Source: an uncultured Bacteroidales bacterium (GTDB taxonomy: Bacteria > Bacteroidota > Bacteroidia > Bacteroidales > Bacteroidaceae). From it: a DNA stretch of 64,000 nt. The notes beneath the pieces were generated by a model. That model worked only from the letters and a program-made list of their open reading frames with translations, did not search any database and was not told where the DNA came from. Positions within the stretch are counted from its first letter, which is position 1. Every line of letters starts with the position of its first letter. The position numbers and the translations under genes are program-made. Shown here piece by piece: positions 28,911 through 37,320 of the stretch. Where the stretch lies: the NCBI GenBank assembly GCA_902763865.1, contig CACWTR010000008.1, positions 1 to 64,000 of the forward strand, in the 5' to 3' direction.

Positions 28911-30377
28911 CTATAGTTCAAGAGGGAGGCTTTCGTTGCCGTAGCGGTCGAGTGCGGTAATGGCGAGGTGATAGTTGCGGTAGTACGCACCGAGCAGGCT
29001 GTAGGTGTAGCTCGTCTCGGACGTTACCCTGACGATGTTCTGCGGTTTTTCTATGTCAACGGGCTGGTCAGCGCTGGCGTAGATGACGTAACGGCACCCT
29101 TCCTGCGGTAGCCACTCAACGCGCTCATTGACGCCTCCCTGCCGCTCGCGCCTGACGAGTATCGGCATGGCGGGACGAGCATCGCTCTGCCAGGTCATGG
29201 GAGGCAACAGGGCAGGGTAGGGGTAGTAGTCCTGACGGAGATAGGTATAGATGCCTTTTACGTTATCAGTCAGGAAGCGGCTGCGGAAGTAAGCCTGTCC
29301 GCCGAGTCCTATCTGCCGGAGGTAGCATAGCTCGCGCTGAATGATGCCCCACTCCCAGTCTTTCTGGTCAGGATGCAGGAAGTAGATGCCCAGGCCGGGG
29401 GCTACGGTGCGTCCGTAGGTGTTTTCCTGCCAGTCGGCAGCAAAGGGATAGAAGTGGTCGCCCTGAAAGTACATCATGGGCATGAGCATGTCCATGATGC
29501 CTTCACGAAGCCATCCCTGCGCATCCTGATAGACTGCGCCGAGGGCCGACCAGCCTTTTGCAGAGTAGCGACTCAAGTCTTTGTACTTGCCGACGGGCGA
29601 GCAGCTGAGGCGCACCCACGGCTTGATGGCTTTGATTGCGCTGTAGGCTTCCCGAACCATTCTGGTTATGTTGTCCTGCCTCCAGTCGCGTTTGTTCTGT
29701 CCTTTCCCGTATTTCTTGTAAGTACTGCCGTCGGGGAATGACTCGGGCTGTTCCGGGTAGCGGATGTAGTCGAAGTGGATGCCATCGATGTCGTAGCCCT
29801 TTACTATCTCGCGGCAGATGGCGGCGAGGTAGCTTGATGAGCCGGGCATTCCAGGGTCGAGATAGTACTTTTCGCCGTGCTTGCGTAGCAGCTCGGGGTG
29901 AGTGGACATCAGACTTCGTTTCCCCATTTTCTTTGCGTTGACGACCTTGAAGGCCGGCACGGTGACAACCCAGGCGTGGAGTTCCATTCCGCGCCGGTGT
30001 GTCTCCTCGATGGCAAAGGCCAGCGGGTCGTAGCCCGGGTCGCGGTCGAACTGTCCGGTCAGGCAGGGGTCCCAGGGCTCTATCTTGCTCGGATAGATAA
30101 CGGAACCGCGGATGCGTGTCTGCAGGACTACGGTGTTGATGTGGCAGGCTTGCAGCTGGTCGAGCAGTTGGCAGAGTTCTTCTTTCTGCTTGCGGCGGCC
30201 AGCTTCGCTCGTGGCCTTTGCCGTGGGCCAGTCGAGGCTGCTGAGTGTTGTCAGCCACACGGCTCTCACTTCGTGTTTGGGTGCTGGCGGGGCGGAGAGA
30301 AAAAGCTCCTGAGCTTCGGTTTTGAGGCAAAATAGTGCCGTTACGATATATATTAATATATATAATGTGTATTTCAT
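28911..30377 (-). CDS. Secreted GHL10 (YngK-like) glycoside hydrolase-like protein
   Basis: 488 residues from the ATG at 30377, which gives a good signal peptide (MKYTLYILIYIVTALFCLKT, cut near EAQ). An ATG at 30404 is in frame, but it lies upstream of the -7 box and is unlikely. The main domain is the GHL10 TIM barrel: EVRAVWLTTLSSLDWP, INTVVLQTRIRGSVIYPS, GYDPLAFAIEETHRRGMELH, GYDIDGIHFDYIRYP and MMYFQGDHFYPF. A C-terminal beta-sandwich (about 405-488) is Fn3-like. The family is predicted to cleave glycans, possibly peptidoglycan-related; the substrate is unknown. It converges with uvrA. Confidence 0.88.
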   Translation of the reverse strand: MKYTLYILIYIVTALFCLKTEAQELFLSAPPAPKHEVRAVWLTTLSSLDWPTAKATSEAGRRKQKEELCQLLDQLQACHINTVVLQTRIRGSVIYPSKIEPWDPCLTGQFDRDPGYDPLAFAIEETHRRGMELHAWVVTVPAFKVVNAKKMGKRSLMSTHPELLRKHGEKYYLDPGMPGSSSYLAAICREIVKGYDIDGIHFDYIRYPEQPESFPDGSTYKKYGKGQNKRDWRQDNITRMVREAYSAIKAIKPWVRLSCSPVGKYKDLSRYSAKGWSALGAVYQDAQGWLREGIMDMLMPMMYFQGDHFYPFAADWQENTYGRTVAPGLGIYFLHPDQKDWEWGIIQRELCYLRQIGLGGQAYFRSRFLTDNVKGIYTYLRQDYYPYPALLPPMTWQSDARPAMPILVRRERQGGVNERVEWLPQEGCRYVIYASADQPVDIEKPQNIVRVTSETSYTYSLLGAYYRNYHLAITALDRYGNESLPLEL

Positions 30378-30381
30378 GCTG

Positions 30382-30389
30382 CAAAGATA
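30382..30389 (-). promoter_or_regulatory. -7 box TATCTTTG almost touching the GHL10 start
   Basis: CAAAGATA on the plus strand, ending 5 bp before the ATG at 30377. If this is the active promoter the mRNA would be nearly leaderless. Confidence 0.5.
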
Positions 30390-30435
30390 CGAAAAATAGT
30401 TCATAGTTTATAGCTCGTAGTTCATAATTATTTTG

Positions 30436-30443
30436 TATCTTTG
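30436..30443 (+). promoter_or_regulatory. -7 box TATCTTTG for the first CstA-like gene
   Basis: Exact TAnnTTTG match 50 bp upstream of the ATG at 30494. It is divergent from the GHL10 promoter. A set of TTCATAG/TTCATAATT-like near-repeats (30398-30430) lies just upstream. Confidence 0.55.
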
Positions 30444-30493
30444 CAATCGAAAAGGAATTGCAAATGGTAAATGATTAAACAGTAAACGTATCG

Positions 30494-31975
30494 ATGGTTA
30501 CATTTTGTATTGCATTAGTATGTTTGGTACTTGGCTATTTCATATATGGCAGCTTTGTCGAGAAGGTATTTGGCGTTAGTCCGGACCGTCGGACACCTTG
30601 CTACACGATGCAGGACGGCGCCGACTACATCCCGATGCCGACGTGGAAAGTCTATACGGTGCAGTTCCTCAACATCGCCGGTACGGGCCCCATCTTCGGC
30701 GCCATGATGGGAGTGCTCTACGGCCCTGCGGCTTTCCTGTGGATAGTGCTGGGCTGCATCCTTGGCGGTGCCATGCACGACTATATGTCCGGCATGATCA
30801 GCATCCGCCGCGGCGGAATGGGCCTGCCCGAGATTATCGGCGACGAGCTGGGCAGTGTCTGTCGGCTCGTGATGCGCTGTGTGGCGCTTGTCCTGATGGT
30901 TTGCGTAGGCGCTTCGTTTGTACTGATACCTGCCGGGCTGATGGACCAGCTGACGGAGAGACTGTTCGACGTAGGCGGCACCAACCTTGTGTGGTCGGTC
31001 ATCATTATGGTCTTCTATCTGGCTGTGACGGTGTTTCCCATCGACAAGATTATCGGAACCATCTATCCTGTCTTCGGTGCCGCATTGCTTATCATGGCTG
31101 TCCTCATCGGCTTTGGCATCTTTACTCACGACGGCAACATCCCCGGCATATCCGAGGCTTTTACCGACCATTACCCCGTCCCCTACACACCGCTCTTCCC
31201 CGGCCTGTTCATCACGATTGCCTGCGGTGCGGTGAGCGGCTTCCACGCCACGCAAAGCCCGATGATGGCCCGTTGCATCAAGAACGAGAAGTACGGCCTG
31301 CGCTGCTTCTACGGGGCAATGGTGACGGAGGGCGTGGTTGCCCTCATCTGGGCTGCTGCCGCCATAAAGTTTGTCGATATGCTCGACATTGCAGGGGCTA
31401 CGCCCTACGAGAAGCTCTACAACGCCATGACTGCCTGCGGTACGGTGAAGATGAATCCGGGCTTGCTCGTAGAAAGGATGTGCAGCGATTGGTTGGGCAA
31501 TGCCGGACTGGTACTGGCGGTGCTGGGCATCGTAGCAGCCCCGATGAGCACGGGCGGCGGTGCTTTCCGCGCGGCCCGCATGATGGTGGCCGACTTCAGC
31601 CACTATGACCAGAAACCGCTCCTGAATCGCCTCATCCTGACGGCCCCGCTCTTTGCCGTCGCTATCGCCATGCTGAACGTCAGCAGCTTCAAGGTGCTGT
31701 GGCTCTACGTCTCCTGGTTTAACCAGGTGCTGTCCACCTTCACCTTCTTCACCATAGCTCATTTCCTGCGTCACCGCACCGACGGACACGGCATCATGCC
31801 CCGCACGTCGTGGCTCATTGCCTACTTCCCTGCCGTGTTCATGTGCGCCGTCAGTGCCTGCTTCATTCTCATCGACGCTGAGAACGGCCTCGGTCTTGAC
31901 ACCACCCTGGGCTATGCGATAGGCGGAGCCTTCACTGCTGTGGTGTCGCTGTGGTTCATCGTGAAGAACAGATAG
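30494..31975 (+). CDS. CstA-family carbon-starvation transporter, copy 1
   Basis: 493 residues with a multi-pass hydrophobic profile. It has the CstA signature: GYFIYGSFVEKVFG, MPTWKVYTVQFLNIAGTGPI, FGAMMGVLYGPAAFLWIVLG, GGAMHDYMSGM, RRGGMGLPEII, CGAVSGFHATQSPMMARC and APMSTGGGAFRAARMM. CstA/BtsT proteins import peptides or pyruvate under nutrient limitation; which one this copy prefers cannot be told from sequence. It is followed after 46 bp by a second paralogue in the same direction, so the two form an operon-like pair. Confidence 0.9.
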   Translation: MVTFCIALVCLVLGYFIYGSFVEKVFGVSPDRRTPCYTMQDGADYIPMPTWKVYTVQFLNIAGTGPIFGAMMGVLYGPAAFLWIVLGCILGGAMHDYMSGMISIRRGGMGLPEIIGDELGSVCRLVMRCVALVLMVCVGASFVLIPAGLMDQLTERLFDVGGTNLVWSVIIMVFYLAVTVFPIDKIIGTIYPVFGAALLIMAVLIGFGIFTHDGNIPGISEAFTDHYPVPYTPLFPGLFITIACGAVSGFHATQSPMMARCIKNEKYGLRCFYGAMVTEGVVALIWAAAAIKFVDMLDIAGATPYEKLYNAMTACGTVKMNPGLLVERMCSDWLGNAGLVLAVLGIVAAPMSTGGGAFRAARMMVADFSHYDQKPLLNRLILTAPLFAVAIAMLNVSSFKVLWLYVSWFNQVLSTFTFFTIAHFLRHRTDGHGIMPRTSWLIAYFPAVFMCAVSACFILIDAENGLGLDTTLGYAIGGAFTAVVSLWFIVKNR

Positions 31976-32021
31976 ACAATCGTCCGTACAGAGTAAAACC
32001 GTTAAATCGTAAATAAACAAA

Positions 32022-33452
32022 ATGTATTCATTTTCAGTCTCACTCCTTTGTCTGCTCTTGGGCTATTTTCTCTATGGCACAGTCGTAGAGCGTGTGCTTA
32101 AGCCCAGTGATACTACCAAGATGCCCTGCTACGAGAAGCAGGACGGCGTGGACTACCTGCCCATGCCAGCCTGGAGGGTTTTCCTCATCCAGTTCCTCAA
32201 CATTGCAGGCACCGGCCCCATCTTCGGTGCCATCATGGGCATCCTTTTCGGTCCGGCTGCATACCTCTGGATTGTGCTGGGCTGCATCTTTGCCGGAGCT
32301 GTCCACGACTATCTCTGCGGCATGATATGCGTCCGCCAGGGCGGTGTCTCCCTGCCCGAGATTATCGGCAATGAGCTGGGCGACGGGATGCGTCTCGTGA
32401 TGCGAGTAGGCGCACTGGTGCTGCTCGTGCTGGTCGGCGCCGTGTTCGTGACTACACCTGCCGCCTTGCTCGACAATATGGTGGACGACAGCGGCTGGTT
32501 CTTCTCCAAGAGCTTCTGGCTGGTCGTCATCTTCCTCTACTTTATCCTGGCTACGCTCTTGCCCATCGACAAGCTGATAGGCAGGATATATCCCGTCTTC
32601 GGGCTTGCACTGCTGCTGATGGCTGTAGGCATCTGCTGGGGCATCTACACGAATGAGGGCTGGCTGCCCGAGCTGACGGACGCACCCTTCACGACGCACC
32701 ATCCGAAGGACCTCCCCATCTTCCCCATGCTATGCATCACCATTGCCTGCGGCGCTATTAGCGGCTTCCACGGGACACAGAGCCCCCTCATGGCCCGTTG
32801 CCTGACCAACGAGCGCCTGGGACGCCCCGTCTTCTACGGAGCCATGATTACCGAAGGCGTCGTAGCCCTCATCTGGGCCGCCGCTGCCATCAAGTTCGCC
32901 AGCACACTGCCCGGTGAGGCCGGACAGACAGCCTACGAGAAGCTCTTCGCCCTGGGCAACCCCGCCATTGTCGTCAAGGACGTCAGCGTCGGCTGGATGG
33001 GAACCGTAGGAGCAGCACTCGCCATCCTGGGCGTTGTGGCCGCACCCATTACGAGCGGTGACACAGCATTCCGCAGCGCACGACTCATCGCTGCCGACTT
33101 CCTCCACATCAGCCAAAAGAGCATCGGCAAGCGTCTCATGCTCTGCCTCCCCCTCTTCGTCATTACGACGGGCCTGTTCTTCATCGACTTCAACGCCCTC
33201 TGGCGCTACTTCGCATGGACCAACCAGACCCTGGCCTGCATCATGCTCTGGGCAGCAACCGTCTGGCTCCGCAAGAACGCAAGGTGCTACTGGATAGCCC
33301 TGGTGCCCGCCCTCTTCATGACGGTGGTCTGCACCTCCTACATCCTCATCGCCCCCGAAGGCTTCAGCCTCCCGCTCTCCGTAGGCATCATCGCCGGCCT
33401 CGTCATGATGGTCCTGCTGGCACTGCTCTTCTTCGTCAGGAAACCGCAATAA
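32022..33452 (+). CDS. CstA-family carbon-starvation transporter, copy 2
   Basis: 476 residues, a close paralogue of the preceding gene: same N-terminus (LLLGYFLYGTVVERVL), same MPAWRVFLIQFLNIAGTGPI and FGAIMGILFGPAAYLWIVLG, HDYLCGMICVRQGGVSLPEI, CGAISGFHGTQSPLMARC, and APITSGDTAFRSARLI. The second half is shorter and diverges in the loop around VVKDVSVGWMGTVG. It ends 39 bp before a small outer-membrane protein gene in the same direction. Keeping both copies side by side suggests different substrates or expression conditions; this is inference. Confidence 0.9.
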   Translation: MYSFSVSLLCLLLGYFLYGTVVERVLKPSDTTKMPCYEKQDGVDYLPMPAWRVFLIQFLNIAGTGPIFGAIMGILFGPAAYLWIVLGCIFAGAVHDYLCGMICVRQGGVSLPEIIGNELGDGMRLVMRVGALVLLVLVGAVFVTTPAALLDNMVDDSGWFFSKSFWLVVIFLYFILATLLPIDKLIGRIYPVFGLALLLMAVGICWGIYTNEGWLPELTDAPFTTHHPKDLPIFPMLCITIACGAISGFHGTQSPLMARCLTNERLGRPVFYGAMITEGVVALIWAAAAIKFASTLPGEAGQTAYEKLFALGNPAIVVKDVSVGWMGTVGAALAILGVVAAPITSGDTAFRSARLIAADFLHISQKSIGKRLMLCLPLFVITTGLFFIDFNALWRYFAWTNQTLACIMLWAATVWLRKNARCYWIALVPALFMTVVCTSYILIAPEGFSLPLSVGIIAGLVMMVLLALLFFVRKPQ

Positions 33453-33491
33453 CACATAAACATAACCCACAAACATAAAACCATTCAGATT

Positions 33492-33968
33492 ATGAGAAAA
33501 CTGATCTTTGCCCTGCTGCTCGCAGCATTTTCACTCGGCGCTTCCGCCCAGTTCGAGAAAGGCACAAAGTACGTTGCCGCATCGCTCAGCGACTTCGGCC
33601 TCAGCTACAACAAGCACGAGGACTTCCGTCTCGGCCTCCATGCCACCGGCGGCTATTTCATCCGCGACGGCTGGATGCTCCTTGGCGGAATCGGTTGGGA
33701 ACACTTCAATGGCAGTGACCTGGTTGACGTAGGTGTAGCCGGACGCTACTACATGGTCCGCAACGGCATCTACTTCAATCTCGGCCTCAAGTACCAGCAC
33801 ACCAGTCCCAACCTGAACAACATCTACCTCACCCCCGAAGTGGGCTACTGCTTCTATCTCAACAACCGCGTCAGCATAGAGCCAGCCATCTACTGCGACA
33901 TGAGCATGAACCACTTCAAGGACTTCACCAAGATAGGCTTCAGGATAGGCTTCGGCTACTACTTCTGA
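33492..33968 (+). CDS. Small outer-membrane beta-barrel protein
   Basis: 158 residues. Signal peptide MRKLIFALLLAAFSLGASAQ, then alternating amphipathic strands (TKYVAASLSDFGLSYNK, FRLGLHATGGYFI, WMLLGGIGWEHF, DVGVAGRYYMVRNGIYFNLG, GYCFYLNNRVSIEPAIY) and a terminal aromatic motif IGFGYYF typical of an 8-stranded barrel recognised by Bam. Function unknown. It is the last gene of the cstA-like cluster and ends just before a hairpin terminator, so it is probably co-transcribed with the transporters. Confidence 0.85.
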   Translation: MRKLIFALLLAAFSLGASAQFEKGTKYVAASLSDFGLSYNKHEDFRLGLHATGGYFIRDGWMLLGGIGWEHFNGSDLVDVGVAGRYYMVRNGIYFNLGLKYQHTSPNLNNIYLTPEVGYCFYLNNRVSIEPAIYCDMSMNHFKDFTKIGFRIGFGYYF

Positions 33969-34005
33969 CCTCACCGGCGAAGTCACATTCCGACACAAGA
34001 ACAAC

Positions 34006-34034
34006 AGAGGCGGGCCCCAGGGTCCGCCTCTTTC
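34006..34034 (+). terminator. Intrinsic terminator after the beta-barrel gene
   Basis: AGAGGCGGGCC pairs with GGTCCGCCTCT (one G-T pair) around a CCAG loop, followed by TTT. Confidence 0.82.
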
Positions 34035-34099
34035 CGTATCGTCCGTCCTGTCCCCAAACGCTCCGCCGCAGGCAGGAAAAGTCTCGGCAATGCAGTCCA

Positions 34100-34198
34100 A
34101 AAACTATTTTCATGACGTGAAAATCAATTTTCACGTCATGAAAATTAATTTTCAAACTTTGAAAATAGATTTTCACGCTTTGAAAATAACTTTTGCAC
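34100..34198 (+). repeat. Hairpin array, family B copy 2 (four 19-bp palindromes)
   Basis: Four palindromes with arms ATTTTC/GAAAAT at a 21-bp period: 34106-34124 (loop ATGACGT), 34127-34145 (ACGTCAT), 34148-34166 (AAACTTT) and 34169-34187 (ACGCTTT). The loops of the first two are exact reverse complements. The left flank AAAACTATTTTCA and right flank AACTTTTGCAC match the copy at 14477. This is the main feature of the 451-bp gap between the beta-barrel gene and ilvC. The stretch 34199-34360 shows nothing I recognise. Confidence 0.88.
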
Positions 34199-34362
34199 CA
34201 TGAGTCGAGAGACATTGTTTCGTGCCGTGGAAACTTTCCGTCCTCCTTTCGAGTGGTTATAGTAAGAAAGGACTTTGCAGTGATATCGAAGAAATTCGCG
34301 CATCCTTCTCCGTTGTGGCGAAGAATGTTTGTCTTCTGATGTCAGGTTTGTCATAAACAAGA

Positions 34363-34396
34363 AAAGCCCCCGAGGTCCGTTGGGACACTCGGGGGC
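34363..34396 (-). terminator. Intrinsic terminator after ilvC
   Basis: On the minus strand, GCCCCCGAG (34396-34388) pairs with CTCGGGGGC (34374-34366) and is followed by TTTTC. It lies 24 bp after the ilvC stop. Confidence 0.85.
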
Positions 34397-34419
34397 ATTG
34401 CTTTATGCTGCGTGGAGAA

Positions 34420-35463
34420 TCAGTTGTTCTCGGGGCGGAGCTTGCGGACGGTCTCGGCGGTGCGCCACATCTCGCTGTTGTGCATTGCAGCCAGTTCCTT
34501 CTCGAGGCCGGCACGGTAGTCGGGCTTCGAATTGGAGTCGATGCTGATCTGCGCCTCATTGCCGCTCTTGACGCTGGCGTAGAGCTGCTGCATGACAGGC
34601 TTGATGGCATCGTGGAAGCGGGGGAACCAGTCCAGAGCACCGCGCTGGGCAGTGGTGGAGCAGTTGGCGTACATCCAGTCCATGCCATTCTTGGCGAAGA
34701 GGGGCATGAGGCTCTGTGTCAGCTCCTCGACGGTTTCGTTGAAGGCCTCGGAAGGTGTGTGTCCGTTCTCGCGGAGCACTTCATACTGAGCCAGGAGCAG
34801 GCCCTGGATGGCACCCATCAGCGAACCGCGCTCGCCGGTGAGGTCGGAAGTAGCCTCGCGCTGGAAGGTCGTCTCGAAGAGGTAACCGGAGCCGATGCCG
34901 ATGCCGAGGGCCAGAGTGCGGTCCAGGGCCTTGCCCGTAGCGTCCTGATATACGGCGTAGGAGCTGTTCAGGCCGCGACCTTCGAGGAACATGGTGCGCA
35001 GGCTGGTGCCGCTGCCCTTGGGGGCAACCATGATGACGTCGATGTCCTTAGCGGGTACGCAACCGGTGCGGTCGTTCCACGTGATGGCGAAGCCGTGCGA
35101 GAAGTAGAGGGCCTTGCCGGGAGTGAGGCACTTCTGCAGCGTGGGCCATACGCTGATGACGGCTGCATCGGAGAGCAGGCACATGACGATGGTACCCTTC
35201 GTGGCAGCCTCCTCAATGGAGAACAGCGTCTCGTCGGGAACCCATCCGTCGGCAATTGCCTTTTCGAAGGTCTTGCCCTGGCGCTGGCCTACGATGACGT
35301 TGAAACCGTTGTCGCGCAGGTTGCAAGCCTGACCGGGACCCTGCACTCCGTAGCCGATGACGGCGATGGTCTCGTCCTTCAGAATCTCACGTGCTTTCTC
35401 AAGAGGGAACTCTTCGCGGGTCACGACTTCTTCGATGACACCGCCAAAATTCATTTTTGCCAT
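34420..35463 (-). CDS. ilvC: Ketol-acid reductoisomerase
   Basis: 347 residues. Second common step of valine, leucine and isoleucine synthesis; isomerises and reduces acetolactate with NAD(P)H and Mg. Motifs: dinucleotide-binding VIGYGVQGPGQACNLRDNGF, then VIVGQRQGKTFEKAI, SHGFAITWND, MVAPKGSGTSLRTMFLEGRG, and the Mg-binding FETTFQREATSDLTGERGS. The length fits class I enzymes. It is the last gene of the ilvB-ilvN-thioesterase-ilvC set, but a separate -7 box in the 141-bp gap upstream allows independent expression. Confidence 0.97.
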   Translation of the reverse strand: MAKMNFGGVIEEVVTREEFPLEKAREILKDETIAVIGYGVQGPGQACNLRDNGFNVIVGQRQGKTFEKAIADGWVPDETLFSIEEAATKGTIVMCLLSDAAVISVWPTLQKCLTPGKALYFSHGFAITWNDRTGCVPAKDIDVIMVAPKGSGTSLRTMFLEGRGLNSSYAVYQDATGKALDRTLALGIGIGSGYLFETTFQREATSDLTGERGSLMGAIQGLLLAQYEVLRENGHTPSEAFNETVEELTQSLMPLFAKNGMDWMYANCSTTAQRGALDWFPRFHDAIKPVMQQLYASVKSGNEAQISIDSNSKPDYRAGLEKELAAMHNSEMWRTAETVRKLRPENN

Positions 35464-35527
35464 AGTATTTGAATTTGTTAAACTTTAAGATGGTTTTGTT
35501 GTGTTATCCTTTCTGTCTTTCGGAGTG

Positions 35528-35535
35528 CAAAGTTA
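35528..35535 (-). promoter_or_regulatory. -7 box TAACTTTG for ilvC
   Basis: CAAAGTTA on the plus strand, about 64 bp upstream of the ilvC start. No good -33 element. Confidence 0.5.
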
Positions 35536-35604
35536 CGACATTTTCTTCACAAATCCTCCTTTTCCGTCCCAAATCATTGCGATAGTTAAGAAATTTTACA
35601 CAAA

Positions 35605-36399
35605 CTACCGGAACAGGACCTTGGCCTGGCAGACTACTTCGCCGCCGTCGCCGCCGTCGGGGGAAGGGGTGACGTTCTTCCTGACCTCGATGTCCGTCTC
35701 GTCGGCACTGACACTCTGGCAGTAGAAGCTGAGGCGGTCGCCCATATACGCTTCTGTCTTGTAGGCAATCTCGAAGCGGCGGATGTGTTGCTGCTCGAAG
35801 CGCTGGCGCGGGAAGAGGTCCAGGATGTGCTCGATATACTTCATGCTGTTGATGTGGCCGTTGATATCGACATCGCTGTAGTAGGTGTCGATGGTTCGGA
35901 CAAGCTTCGGATCGCGGAAGCGGAAGCGTCCGTGTCCTTCTATGGGGCAGAGAGCTCCTTCGCGGTCTGCGCTCTCTTCGGGAACGACGTAGTTAAGTAT
36001 GTCGCCGTCGTAGAGGCTGAACAGGTCGCAGGGCCTGCGTGTCTCGAGGTCTATCATGGCCCAGATGCTGCGGGCATATCCGAGGGGTGTCCCGTCGGCA
36101 CGGTGGATGGAGAAGTTGCGGTTGGTGAATAGCTTCATGACGCTCTCCACCCATGTCTTCACCTGACAGTGCTCGTACTGCTGCGGCATCTCATTCATCT
36201 CGATGCAGAGGCGGGAGAGCACCCATGTGTGACGTGACTCGTTGAGGGCACCGATGCCCCAGCCTCGTCTCTGCGAGTGGTTGCCTGCTGCGTTGAGCAA
36301 GTGGTTGCCCCGCAGACCGAGGAATATGCGGCCCGTGAAATCCACGTGGAAGGGCTCCACGTAGAAGGGGTAGCGGTCTATATATTTACTATCTGACAA
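35605..36399 (-). CDS. Acyl-ACP thioesterase (double hot-dog fold)
   Basis: 264 residues. Releases fatty acids from acyl carrier protein in the cytoplasm. N half: FLGLRGNHLLNAAGNHSQRR, GIGALNESRHTWVLSRLCIE. C half: RTIDTYYSDVDINGHINSMK, with the conserved Asn and His used by plant FatA/FatB-type and bacterial relatives. From memory, a thioesterase in this position between ilvN and ilvC recurs in Bacteroidales, perhaps linking branched-chain keto-acid supply to branched fatty acids; that link is inference. Confidence 0.88.
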   Translation of the reverse strand: MSDSKYIDRYPFYVEPFHVDFTGRIFLGLRGNHLLNAAGNHSQRRGWGIGALNESRHTWVLSRLCIEMNEMPQQYEHCQVKTWVESVMKLFTNRNFSIHRADGTPLGYARSIWAMIDLETRRPCDLFSLYDGDILNYVVPEESADREGALCPIEGHGRFRFRDPKLVRTIDTYYSDVDINGHINSMKYIEHILDLFPRQRFEQQHIRRFEIAYKTEAYMGDRLSFYCQSVSADETDIEVRKNVTPSPDGGDGGEVVCQAKVLFR

Positions 36400-36452
36400 T
36401 TTACGATTTACTATTTATTTACAATCTTATTGTTTAGTAATTATATTCCGCC

Positions 36453-37283
36453 CTAAAGGGGGTTAAGGGGTCTTTCCTCTTCGCGCTTGGCAATGTAGGC
36501 ATCAAGCCGCTCGATGTAGGACTTGGTGACTGCGATGCGACCTGTGCGGACGAACTGCAGGACGCATCCCAGTGCGTCGAGTTGCGTGAAGAGTTCTATC
36601 ACGTCCCTCGTTATGCCGGTGTTCTCCACGATGGTGTAAGTGGGGTTCACCTCGACGATGCGTGCGTCGTAGCGGCGTACGATGCAGGAGATGTTCTGGT
36701 TGGCAAGCACCATCGGTGTGGAGAGCTTGAGCAGGGAGGTCTCGAGGATGAATATCTCGTCATCGACAAAGCAGTTGGCCTGCAACACGTCGATGCGCTT
36801 CTCAATCTGCTTGGTGAGCATTTCGGCCATTTCCTGCTTGCAGTAGCAGGTGATGGTGTATTTGTGCACGCCCGGCGTGGAGCTGGCGCATACGTTGAGG
36901 CTTTCGATGTTGACTTGCCGGCGTGTGAAGACGGCGGTTATCTGGTTGAGGATGCCGGCGAAGTTTTCGGAATAGATGATGAGCGTGTAGAGTGTGAGTC
37001 CGTCATGGCTGAGGAGTGCTCCTTCGTGGCCTGGCACGGCGGGGCGAGCCACGGCGTTGCGGGTGAAGGTTTCCTTCTGGCTGCCCTTGGCAGAGTCTTG
37101 TGCCAGGGTTGCGAGTCGCTGTCGGGTCAGGTTCTTCTCGAAGCTGTCGCGCTCGATGGCTGCTGCCGCAAGCACGGCTTCATTGAAGTTCTGGGCGCGC
37201 GATGCCTGTTCCTGCTCGTCGCACTTCCCGCATGTATTGCAATCGCCGCATTCAGCGGCACCCATTTTCTTGTCTGTCGTCAT
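36453..37283 (-). CDS. ilvN: Acetolactate synthase regulatory subunit with Cys-rich N-terminal extension
   Basis: 276 residues. The C-terminal 180 or so are the usual small subunit: an ACT domain (LYTLIIYSENFAGILNQITA, FTRRQVNIESLNVC) and the second regulatory domain (FILETSLLKLSTPM, ENTGITRDVIELFTQLDALG). It binds valine and controls the IlvB catalytic subunit. The first 90 residues are not part of the standard family. They begin MTTDKKMGAAECGDCNTCGK and include four cysteines spaced C-x2-C-x2-C-x2-C, then an Ala/Gln/Arg-rich linker. The ATG at 37283 lies 37 bp after ilvB, and no other ATG precedes the ACT domain, so the extension is probably translated. Confidence 0.9.
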   Translation of the reverse strand: MTTDKKMGAAECGDCNTCGKCDEQEQASRAQNFNEAVLAAAAIERDSFEKNLTRQRLATLAQDSAKGSQKETFTRNAVARPAVPGHEGALLSHDGLTLYTLIIYSENFAGILNQITAVFTRRQVNIESLNVCASSTPGVHKYTITCYCKQEMAEMLTKQIEKRIDVLQANCFVDDEIFILETSLLKLSTPMVLANQNISCIVRRYDARIVEVNPTYTIVENTGITRDVIELFTQLDALGCVLQFVRTGRIAVTKSYIERLDAYIAKREEERPLNPL

Positions 37284-37320
37284 AACTTTGCACTATGAAT
37301 TATGAACTGTGAACTGTGAA

